From Actinomycetes bacterium (GTDB lineage: Bacteria; Actinomycetota; Acidimicrobiia; Acidimicrobiales; Palsa-688), in assembly GCA_021796905.1 (NCBI GenBank), contig JAKABK010000170.1:1-5294 (forward strand): 5,294 bases of DNA, in the 5' to 3' direction. The stretch's first letter is position 1. Every line of letters starts with the position of its first letter. The position numbers and the translations under genes were made by a program. The notes under the pieces are model-generated. The model ran no database searches. It was given only the letters and a program-made list of their open reading frames with translations, and was not told where the DNA came from. Positions 1-5,294 of this stretch are shown in pieces.

Positions 1-14
1 CGCGTCCCGCGGTC

Positions 15-1526
15 GTGCGGGCCCCGAGGGCGTCCGAGGCGGCCAGATCCGGTAGGGCCGGGTCGCGAGCCGACGACCTCCCCGACGAGCGGGCCCAGGC
101 GGCCGCCGAGACCGGACCCGGCGCGGGGGGGACCGCTGACAGCGTCGTCACCGTGAGGAGACCAGCTGCCGGCAGCGACCTCCCGGAGGGCTCCAGGCCC
201 GAGAGGGGGGGAGGTGTCTCCCGGCCCGGGAGCCGGGGAGCTGCAGGAGCCGGGGTCGAGCCCGGCGACGGGGACCCCGACGAGATCGACCTGGACGCCG
301 CCGACCCCCGTGACGGTCCCGGGCTGCCCGCCCGCCCGGCACCGGCGAGCCCCGGCGATCCACGCCCCCGCCAGCAACGACCCCGCGCCCGGACTGCTCC
401 GCCCCCGCCGCCCTTCGACGAGGTCGTCGAGGAGACGGACCGGGAGCGACGGGCTCCCTCGCTGCCCCCGGTCCCGGGGGGCGACACGCCCGCAGGCGTC
501 TTCGGGGAGGCCGACCCGACCGGACGGGTGCCGGTCTTCGACCCGGGCCTGCCAGGACCTGAGCTTCCCGGGCCTGCGGGAAGTGGGCCTGCCGGAGACC
601 TCGGTGCCGACGATGCGGTCGCGACCTTCGGAGCCCCCCTCGCCGAGGAGCCCCCCACCCTCGCCCCGCCCGGAAGTGGGCTCCGGTGGGCTACCCGTCC
701 GGAGGAGGACCCGCCGTCGGGAGGGACCTGGTCGGAGGCGGGCGGCTGGGCGGCTGCCGGTGCTCCGGCCCGGGGAGCCGAGCCGCCGGGCCCGACCGGG
801 GACGACCCGTGGGACCTGCGCGCGGCCCCCGACGACCCGACCGCCGTCCACCCTGCGGCGACCGCAGAGCCGGCCCACGCCGATGACGGCGAACGGTATG
901 CCGACCTCGGCGAGCGCGGCTCGGACCTCCGCGGGTGGTACCCGCCGCCGTCGGGTGGGATCACCGTGTGGGGAGGAGGCGACCTCCCCCACTGGACCGA
1001 GCCGCCGACCGGGGAGGTGCCGACCTCGCTCACGGGCCTCGGCCCGGATGATCCCGTGATCGGCACCGGGGGCGGAGCCCGCTGGCGGCGGGGTCACGAG
1101 GACTGGGACGACGCTCCGGCCGTCGGCGACCTCGTCGGCGACGACCTGCCCCTCGGGGCCTTGGACCAGGACCGTAGCGAGGAGTCGGACCTGTTCTCCT
1201 TCGACGAGGACTTCGAGAGGTTGGAGGCCGAGCGGACCGGGGTGCACGCCGCGCTCCACCCCGACGACCTCGCCCCGGCCGACCCGTACGACCCCGACGC
1301 CTCCGACGCCCCCGTCGCCTCCGACGCCTTCGACGCCCCCGACGAGACCGGCGAGCAGCACGAGGGCCTGGTCGGCGCCGGGATCGGCACCGCCCGGCAG
1401 CGGGCGGGTCGGGCCAGCGCCCGGTCGGGCCCGCTGCCCGCAGACGGGCGTGGGGTCCCCGCCCGACCGGCAGGGGCCCGTCGTCGGGCGCCGGGTTCGG
1501 GTAGCGACGCGTCGCTTGCCCGTCCG
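15..1526 (+). other. Disordered N-terminal extension of CdsA with conserved-looking blocks
   Basis: Codons 1-504 of the cdsA reading frame encode no recognisable globular domain or membrane helix. The third-position G/C bias and steady Asp/Glu content indicate real coding sequence. A Pro/Gly-rich stretch lies at residues 177-195. Less random blocks occur at residues 323-336 (D-L-P-H-W-T-E-P-P-T-G-E-V-P), 357-366 (W-R-R-G-H-E-D-W-D-D) and 391-409 (S-D-L-F-S-F-D-E-D-F-E-R-L-E-A-E-R-T-G). I recall similar blocks in CdsA proteins of Acidimicrobiia, which would make them lineage-specific interaction motifs, but I could not check this. The extension is acidic up to about residue 450. Residues 461-494 are basic, with nine Arg against one Asp, just before the first membrane helix. 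By the positive-inside rule this puts the tail in the cytoplasm. Confidence 0.7.
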
Positions 1527-2327
1527 GACCTGTCGAGCCGGCTCGGGGTGGGCCTCGGCCTCGCGGTCGTGCTGATCGTCGCCTACGCGCTCGGTGCCGA
1601 AGCCCTGCTCGCGCTGGTGACCCTCGGGCTGCTCGGCGCGGCGGCGGAGGGTCTCACCATGCTCCGGGAGAGCAGCGGGTTCCGCCCGGCGACCCTCGTC
1701 GGGCTGCTCGCCACCTTCGGGTTGGTGGTAGGGGCCTGGTGGAAGGGGGAGGCGGCGCTGCCACTGGTGCTCGCCGTGGCGACGGTCGCGACCATGCTCT
1801 GGTACCTGCTCGGGGTCAGCGACGCGCGGCCGCTCGCGAACGTGATGGCGACGCTCACCGTCGTCGTCTGGGTCGGTCTGCTCGGCTCCTTCGCCGGTCT
1901 GCTCCTCCGGGCCCCCCACGGCCGTGGGCTGTTGTTCGCTGCGGTGGTGACCGTGGTGCTCGCCGACGTGGTCGCCTACTTCGGCGGCCGGAGCTTCGGT
2001 AGGCGCAAGCTGGCTCCCCGGGTGAGCCCGGGGAAGACCGTCGAAGGGTTCCTGGCCGGCGGGGTGGCGGCCCTGGTCGTGGGTGGGGTCGTCGGTCACC
2101 TCGTCCCCGGCTGGGGTGGGGTCGGCCACGGCCTGCTCCTCGGTCTGGTGGTCGCGGTCTTCGCCCCGATCGGGGACCTGTTCGAGTCGCTGATCAAGCG
2201 CGACCTCGATATCAAGGACTCGGGTCGGCTCCTCGCCGGCCACGGCGGTCTGCTCGACCGCTTCGACTCGGTGATCCTGGTCCTGCCGGCGGTGTACTAC
2301 CTCGCCGTCGCCATGCACCTTGCGTAA
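15..2327 (+). CDS. cdsA: Phosphatidate cytidylyltransferase (CDP-diacylglycerol synthase) with a ~500-residue N-terminal extension
   Basis: This integral membrane enzyme joins CTP and phosphatidic acid to give CDP-diacylglycerol, the precursor of phosphatidylglycerol, cardiolipin and phosphatidylinositol. The catalytic part is residues ~505-770, about the usual size of a whole CdsA. It is a run of hydrophobic helices (roughly eight by eye) beginning near residue 511. Two family motifs are clear. The first is D651-x-x-A-Y-x-G-G followed by S671-P-G-K-T-x-E-G. The second is the C-terminal signature S725-L-I-K-R ... K734-D-S-G ... H743-G-G-L-L-D-R-F-D751, which carries the metal- and CTP-handling acidic residues. 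Residue 741 is Ala where the signature usually has Pro. Residues 1-~504 are acidic, Pro/Gly/Ala/Asp-rich and probably disordered. The frame is open to the left edge. GTG at 15 is simply the first start codon available, and GTG at 153 (codon 47) is another candidate, so the start is uncertain. dxr follows after 69 bases, probably in the same transcript. Confidence 0.93.
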   Translation: MRAPRASEAARSGRAGSRADDLPDERAQAAAETGPGAGGTADSVVTVRRPAAGSDLPEGSRPERGGGVSRPGSRGAAGAGVEPGDGDPDEIDLDAADPRDGPGLPARPAPASPGDPRPRQQRPRARTAPPPPPFDEVVEETDRERRAPSLPPVPGGDTPAGVFGEADPTGRVPVFDPGLPGPELPGPAGSGPAGDLGADDAVATFGAPLAEEPPTLAPPGSGLRWATRPEEDPPSGGTWSEAGGWAAAGAPARGAEPPGPTGDDPWDLRAAPDDPTAVHPAATAEPAHADDGERYADLGERGSDLRGWYPPPSGGITVWGGGDLPHWTEPPTGEVPTSLTGLGPDDPVIGTGGGARWRRGHEDWDDAPAVGDLVGDDLPLGALDQDRSEESDLFSFDEDFERLEAERTGVHAALHPDDLAPADPYDPDASDAPVASDAFDAPDETGEQHEGLVGAGIGTARQRAGRASARSGPLPADGRGVPARPAGARRRAPGSGSDASLARPDLSSRLGVGLGLAVVLIVAYALGAEALLALVTLGLLGAAAEGLTMLRESSGFRPATLVGLLATFGLVVGAWWKGEAALPLVLAVATVATMLWYLLGVSDARPLANVMATLTVVVWVGLLGSFAGLLLRAPHGRGLLFAAVVTVVLADVVAYFGGRSFGRRKLAPRVSPGKTVEGFLAGGVAALVVGGVVGHLVPGWGGVGHGLLLGLVVAVFAPIGDLFESLIKRDLDIKDSGRLLAGHGGLLDRFDSVILVLPAVYYLAVAMHLA
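1299..1334 (+). repeat. Two imperfect 18-base tandem units within cdsA
   Basis: Units at 1299-1316 (gcctccgacgcccccgtc) and 1317-1334 (gcctccgacgccttcgac) share their first 12 bases and are in frame. They encode A-S-D-A-P-V and A-S-D-A-F-D in the disordered tail, and a partial third unit (gcccccgac) follows. This looks like slippage-type expansion of a low-complexity Asp/Ala segment. No separate function is apparent. Confidence 0.5.
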
Positions 2328-2383
2328 CGGGCGGGGCCGGGTGCGCCACGCCGGTCGCAGAGCCCTGCGGTGGTCCTCGGGAC

Positions 2384-2388
2384 GGGGG
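2384..2388 (+). promoter_or_regulatory. Weak ribosome binding site supporting the dxr start at 2397
   Basis: A GGGGG run sits eight bases upstream of the GTG at 2397. It could pair with the anti-Shine-Dalgarno CCUCC through one G-U wobble. The other in-frame GTG codons at 2370, 2388 and 2424 have nothing better upstream. The site is weak and serves mainly to choose among these starts. Confidence 0.35.
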
Positions 2389-2396
2389 TGCGGCAG

Positions 2397-3611
2397 GTGA
2401 GCGCCGCCGCCGAGCCGACGACGGTGAGCCTGGTCGGCTCGACCGGGTCGATCGGGACCCAGGCGGTCGATGTGGTCACCGCGGAGGTCGGTCGTTACCG
2501 GGTGGTCGCCCTCGGCGCCGCCAGTTCCGTGGGGCGCCTGGCCGAGCAGGCCCGCAGGCTCCGGCCCGAGCGGGTCGCCATCGTCGACACCTCCCGCGCG
2601 GCCGAGCTGCAGGAGCTGGTGCCCTCTGGCACCGAGGTGCTCGCCGGGGAGGGGGCGCTCGAAGCGATCTCGACGGCCGCCGAGGTGGTGGTCAACGGGG
2701 TGGTGGGCTTTGCCGGGCTCCCGGTGACCCTGGCGGCGCTGCGCGCCGGGCGGCGTCTCGCCCTGGCCAACAAGGAGTCGTTGATCGCCGGCGGGCCGGT
2801 CGTGCAAGCCGCCCGCGCCACCCCGGGCGCCGAGATCATCCCGGTCGACTCCGAGCACTGCGCGGTCCACCAGTGCCTGCGATCGGTGCTCGGGGAGATA
2901 GGGATGGCGGCGCTCCCGCACCTGCCGGCGTCCCCACTCCGGCGGGTGGTGCTCACCGCGAGCGGGGGACCGTTCCGGGGTCGTGGACGCCCGGAGCTGG
3001 CGGAGGTCACGGTCGCCGACGCCCTCGCCCACCCCACCTGGTCGATGGGGCCGAAGATCACGATCGACTCCTCGACGCTCATGAACAAGGGGCTGGAAGT
3101 GATCGAGGCCCACGAGCTGTTCGGGGTCGGCTACGACGACATCGACGTCGTCGTCCACCCGCAGTCGGTGGTCCACTCGATGATCGAGACGACCGACGGG
3201 GCCACCATCGCACAGCTGTCCATGCCGGACATGAGACTGCCGATCGGCTACGCGCTCGCCTATCCCGCCCGGATCTCCACCGCCTTCGGGGCGATCGACT
3301 GGAGCAGTCTCGGCCGACTCGACTTCGAGGCCCCCGATCGCGAGGCCTTTCCCTGTCTCGGGCTCGCCTATCGTGCCGGTCGGAGCGGAGGCACCGCCCC
3401 AGCCTGCATGAACGGCGCCAACGAGGTCGCGGTCGACGCCTTCCTCGGCGGGCGGATCCGCTGGGTCGACATCCCCGAGGTCATCGCCGCGGCCCTCGAC
3501 GACTACGTCCCGATCGAGCCCGCTACCGTGACCGACGTGCTCGACGCGGACCGCAGCGGGCGGGAGCTGGCCGTCGCGGCAGTTGGCCGACTGGCGGGCG
3601 CCGGCCGGTGA
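2397..3611 (+). CDS. dxr: 1-deoxy-D-xylulose 5-phosphate reductoisomerase
   Basis: Dxr is a cytosolic enzyme that rearranges and reduces 1-deoxy-D-xylulose 5-phosphate to 2-C-methyl-D-erythritol 4-phosphate using NADPH and a divalent metal. It is the committed step of the MEP isoprenoid pathway and the target of fosmidomycin. With GTG 2397 as start the protein is 404 residues, a normal length. The NADPH-binding loop G14-S-T-G-S-I-G20 is near the N-terminus, followed by N125-K-E-S. The metal ligands are D151 and E153 (in P-V-D-S-E-H) and E234 (in M-N-K-G-L-E). The substrate loop has H212-P-T-W-S-M-G, with W215 as the flexible-loop tryptophan, and H254-P-Q-S-V-V-H260. All known catalytic residues appear intact, and the numbering is close to E. 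coli Dxr. Starts at 2370, 2388 and 2424 are possible; 2397 has the best upstream purine run and places the GSTGSIG loop sensibly. The TGA stop overlaps the GTG of the next gene. Confidence 0.97.
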   Translation: MSAAAEPTTVSLVGSTGSIGTQAVDVVTAEVGRYRVVALGAASSVGRLAEQARRLRPERVAIVDTSRAAELQELVPSGTEVLAGEGALEAISTAAEVVVNGVVGFAGLPVTLAALRAGRRLALANKESLIAGGPVVQAARATPGAEIIPVDSEHCAVHQCLRSVLGEIGMAALPHLPASPLRRVVLTASGGPFRGRGRPELAEVTVADALAHPTWSMGPKITIDSSTLMNKGLEVIEAHELFGVGYDDIDVVVHPQSVVHSMIETTDGATIAQLSMPDMRLPIGYALAYPARISTAFGAIDWSSLGRLDFEAPDREAFPCLGLAYRAGRSGGTAPACMNGANEVAVDAFLGGRIRWVDIPEVIAAALDDYVPIEPATVTDVLDADRSGRELAVAAVGRLAGAGR

Positions 3612-4969
3612 CCACCGACAACGCGGCCGTCTCCCGCCAGGCGCTGCCCGGCGACCCGCTCGGATTGGTCCGCCATCACGGCGAGGACGCCGGGCCCGAG
3701 GCCCCCCTCGACGGGCGGTCGGACCGCTGGGCGCTGGTGCGCCTCGTCCTGTTCGTCGCCGCGGTGCTCGCAGCGGCCTACGCCGCCGGGGTCGGCGAGA
3801 CGGTCCTGCTCGTCGGGTTCCTCGTGGCCTGCATCGTCTTGCACGAGCTCGGGCACTTCCTCACCGCGAAGGCCGCCCGGATGAAGGTGACCGAGTTCTT
3901 CGTCGGTTTCGGGCCGAGACTGTGGTCGGTGCGCAGGGGCGAGACCGAGTACGGGGTCAAGGCGCTGCCCCTCGGCGGGTACTGCCGGATCGTCGGCATG
4001 ACCAACCTGGAGGAGGTCGACCCGGCCGACGAGGACCGCACCTACCGCCAGCGACCGGTTTGGCGTCGCTTGACCGTCGCCGTCGCCGGGTCGTGCATGC
4101 ACTTCCTGATCGCGTTCGCGGTGCTGTTCGCCATGTTCGCCGGTACCGGTGACGTGAGCGGCTACCTACCGGTGCCCGCCGACTCGCCGATCGTGGCCAT
4201 CGACGGTCTCGCCCACGGCCCGAGCCCGGCGCAGCAGGCCGGGTTCCGCCTCGGTGACCGGGTCGAGGCGGTCGACGGGCACCACTTCGCCACCTTCGCT
4301 GCCATGCGTGAGTTCATCGTCGCCCGGCCCGACACGCGCCTCGCCGTCGAAGTCGACCGCCACGGCCATCTCCTCACCCTCCACCCCCGCACCGTCAACC
4401 TCCAGCAGGTCGAGGTGCGCGGCGTGGGGGCGGCCGCGACGAGGGTCAGCAAGCCCACCGGGTTCATCGGCTTCGAGGTCTCCTCGGTGGTGCACTCCTC
4501 GCTGGGGGCCTCGGTGCTGAACGCCGCGGGCGACTGGTGGCACATCGCCTCGGCAACCCTCGGCGCGTTCGGCCGGCTGCTCACCCTGCACGGCATCCAG
4601 AGCTACCTCCACCTCCTCTCGAGCGCAAAGGCGGCCGCCCACCCCGGGCCGCGCTCGGTGCGCTTCGAGTCCCCGGTCGGGATCGTCGTGCTGCTCCACC
4701 GGGCCGCCGGGGCGGGCCTGGCGTGGGTGCTGTACCTGCTGGCCGCGATCAACCTGTCGCTCGGGATCTTCAACCTGGTGCCCCTCCTGCCCCTCGACGG
4801 TGGGCACGTCGTGATCGCCGTCTACGAGGGGATCCGCGGCGCCCTGAGCCGCCGTCCCTACCACGCCGACGTGCGCAAGCTGCTGCCGGTGTTCTACCTG
4901 GCGATCGCCCTGATCGCCTTCCTCGGGATCAGCTCGCTGTTCCTCGACATCCGCCAGCTGGCCACCTGA
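3608..4969 (+). CDS. rseP: Site-2 protease, RseP/Rip1 family (M50 zinc metalloprotease with PDZ domain)
   Basis: This intramembrane zinc protease cuts transmembrane substrates within the bilayer. In mycobacteria the homologue Rip1 releases sigma factors by cleaving anti-sigma factors; the substrates here are unknown. The protein is 453 residues. It has a hydrophilic tail (1-~40) and a hydrophobic segment at ~42-60, then the active-site helix with H79-E-L-G-H83. E112-T-E-Y-G-V-K and P121-L-G-G follow, then a helix at ~155-178. A single PDZ domain spans ~180-275 (P207[17 protein letters not shown]224). A further helix at ~369-388 leads into N389-L-V-P-L-L-P-L-D397-G-G, where D397 is the third zinc ligand. 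A last helix is at ~425-446. All catalytic residues are present. GTG 3608 overlaps the dxr stop in a GTGA junction, implying translational coupling; no good ribosome site precedes it. A later in-frame GTG (3737) would remove the tail, but codons 1-43 have coding-type base use. The N-terminus is about 58 residues longer than in Rip1. Confidence 0.95.
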   Translation: MTTDNAAVSRQALPGDPLGLVRHHGEDAGPEAPLDGRSDRWALVRLVLFVAAVLAAAYAAGVGETVLLVGFLVACIVLHELGHFLTAKAARMKVTEFFVGFGPRLWSVRRGETEYGVKALPLGGYCRIVGMTNLEEVDPADEDRTYRQRPVWRRLTVAVAGSCMHFLIAFAVLFAMFAGTGDVSGYLPVPADSPIVAIDGLAHGPSPAQQAGFRLGDRVEAVDGHHFATFAAMREFIVARPDTRLAVEVDRHGHLLTLHPRTVNLQQVEVRGVGAAATRVSKPTGFIGFEVSSVVHSSLGASVLNAAGDWWHIASATLGAFGRLLTLHGIQSYLHLLSSAKAAAHPGPRSVRFESPVGIVVLLHRAAGAGLAWVLYLLAAINLSLGIFNLVPLLPLDGGHVVIAVYEGIRGALSRRPYHADVRKLLPVFYLAIALIAFLGISSLFLDIRQLAT

Positions 4970-5001
4970 GCGCTGGCTCACCGAGCCCGGCGCCGCCCAA
5001 C

Positions 5002-5061
5002 CGCTCGTCCCGCCCGGAGACCGGCCCGTCACCTGCGCGAGCGGCCCGGGCGGGGTGGGCG
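5002..5061 (+). terminator. GC-rich inverted repeat after rseP, possible terminator
   Basis: Bases 5002-5017 can pair without interruption with 5046-5061, giving 16 base pairs of which three are G-U. The inner nine (cccgcccgg with ccgggcggg) are perfect. The loop is 28 bases, which is large, and the trailing sequence holds only a short T run (5067-5069). High-GC actinobacteria often use hairpins without a good U tract, so this may end or weaken the cdsA-dxr-rseP transcript. The element also lies just upstream of the likely ispG promoter and could instead be a binding site. It may partly reflect base composition. Confidence 0.4.
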
Positions 5062-5083
5062 AGGTCTTTCCCCCGATGACCAG

Positions 5084-5096
5084 TAGCCTCGGGGGT
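5084..5096 (+). promoter_or_regulatory. Candidate -10 element for a leaderless ispG transcript
   Basis: TAGCCT at 5084-5089 fits the actinobacterial TANNNT -10 consensus. Exactly seven bases separate it from GTG 5097, so transcription would begin at or next to the first base of the start codon. Leaderless mRNAs of this kind are common in actinobacteria. No convincing Shine-Dalgarno sequence lies at a normal spacing; the GGGGG at 5091-5095 is too close to the start. I see no clear -35 box: the stretch 17-19 bases upstream (about 5059-5066) does not resemble TTGACA. Confidence 0.5.
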
Positions 5097-5294
5097 GTGA
5101 ACGTCCTACAAGCCCGTTACCCGCGCCGGCCGACCCGCCGGATCGAGGTCGGCTCGGTCACCGTCGGAGGCGGGGCGCCGATCAGCGTCCAGTCGATGAC
5201 CATAACCAAGACCGCCGACGTCGACGGAACCCTCGCACAGATCTACGCGCTGAAGGCCGCCGGCGCGGACATCGTGCGCTGCACCTGCAACGAG
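5097..5294 (+). CDS. ispG: 4-hydroxy-3-methylbut-2-enyl diphosphate synthase (IspG/GcpE), 5' part only
   Basis: IspG is a cytosolic [4Fe-4S] enzyme that reductively opens methylerythritol cyclodiphosphate to give HMBPP, the penultimate step of the MEP pathway. Only the first 66 codons are in the window; the frame runs open off the right edge. The family N-terminus is recognisable: an Arg-rich start (P9-R-R-P-T-R-R), V18[13 protein letters not shown], the strongly conserved Q32-S-M-T-I-T-K-T-A-D, then a helix ending in A54-G-A-D-I-V-R61. The residues after R61 are C-T-C-N-E, where many homologues have no cysteine. The iron-sulfur ligands lie in the C-terminal domain, outside the window. The GTG at 5097 is in frame with these motifs and sits seven bases after a -10-like TAGCCT. 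This gene and dxr share a pathway. Confidence 0.93.
   Translation, partial: MNVLQARYPRRPTRRIEVGSVTVGGGAPISVQSMTITKTADVDGTLAQIYALKAAGADIVRCTCNE

Noticed and set aside
1..150. Possible end of an upstream gene such as frr (ribosome recycling factor), often found near cdsA
   Set aside because: None of the three plus-strand frames here gives an Frr-like C-terminus. Two of them reach stops (53-55 and 154-156) with no recognisable protein, while the cdsA frame stays open.
214..1059. Plus-strand open frame with a purine-rich stretch (gagaggggggag) just before its GTG
   Set aside because: It is a +1 shadow of the cdsA extension. Its translation is Pro/Arg/Ser-rich, as expected for an out-of-frame reading, and it ends within cdsA. 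The cdsA frame has the better third-position G/C pattern and is continuous with the catalytic domain.
2356..2369. Small hairpin (cgcag / ctgcg, 4-base loop) between cdsA and dxr
   Set aside because: Only five base pairs with no T tract. This is expected by chance at this base composition and is not a credible terminator.
2873..3607. Possible 245-residue N-terminal extension of the protease inside dxr
   Set aside because: The frame is open, but this stretch is a shadow of dxr, rich in Arg/Gly/Pro with no domain. The GTG at 3608 at the dxr stop is the natural start.
3503..4102. Minus-strand open frame (199 codons) across the dxr/rseP junction
   Set aside because: It is antisense to two well-supported genes and has no motif or membrane pattern. 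Low stop-codon density at high GC explains it.
4967..4980. Hairpin tgagc / gctca enclosing the rseP stop codon
   Set aside because: A five-pair stem with a four-base loop and no T run. Too short to separate from chance.
4166..5032. Long minus-strand open frame (288 codons) opposite rseP
   Set aside because: It lies almost wholly antisense to a confident rseP gene. Its translation is a Gly/Arg/Asp/Val-rich composition artefact with no family resemblance, typical of mirror frames in high-GC coding DNA.
1..5294. Search for a mobile element, CRISPR array, tRNA/rRNA gene, riboswitch or novel defence-type system
   Set aside because: The window is almost fully occupied by four conserved housekeeping genes in a familiar order. 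I saw no spaced repeats, terminal inverted repeats, transposase or integrase motifs, or tRNA-like folds.

Overview
This window is a stretch of high-GC (by eye above 70 % G+C) chromosomal DNA in which every gene is on the plus strand. It holds four genes in the order cdsA - dxr - rseP/rip1 - ispG. That order, with GTG starts and a very strong third-position G/C bias, points to an actinomycete-type bacterium. Two features suggest the Acidimicrobiia in particular: the very long acidic extension in front of CdsA, with a 'LPHWTEPPTGEVP' block, and the IspG start ending in 'VRCTCNE'. This placement rests on recollection of the families and was not tested by a search.

Layout: (1) 15-2327 encodes CdsA, a membrane CDP-diacylglycerol synthase, preceded by about 500 residues of low-complexity, probably disordered protein. 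The frame is open to the left edge, so the true start may lie outside the window. (2) After a 69-base gap, 2397-3611 encodes DXP reductoisomerase (Dxr), the second step of the MEP isoprenoid pathway. (3) Overlapping the dxr stop by four bases, 3608-4969 encodes an RseP/Rip1-type site-2 protease with one PDZ domain. (4) A 127-base gap holds a 16-bp GC-rich inverted repeat and a -10-like hexamer placed exactly for a leaderless transcript. (5) 5097-5294 is the first 66 codons of IspG (GcpE), a late MEP pathway enzyme, cut by the right edge.

How they fit together: Dxr and IspG make isoprenoid precursors, which feed undecaprenyl phosphate and quinones. CdsA makes the CDP-diacylglycerol from which most phospholipids derive. 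The site-2 protease cleaves membrane proteins, in actinobacteria typically anti-sigma factors that govern envelope stress responses. The cluster is therefore an envelope and isoprenoid housekeeping block. cdsA, dxr and rseP look co-transcribed, and ispG appears to have its own promoter.

I found no sign of a mobile element, CRISPR array, RNA gene, defence system or other undescribed system. The points most worth a second look are the large N-terminal extension of CdsA with its conserved-looking blocks, the extended N-terminus of the protease, and the hairpin plus leaderless-promoter arrangement before ispG.
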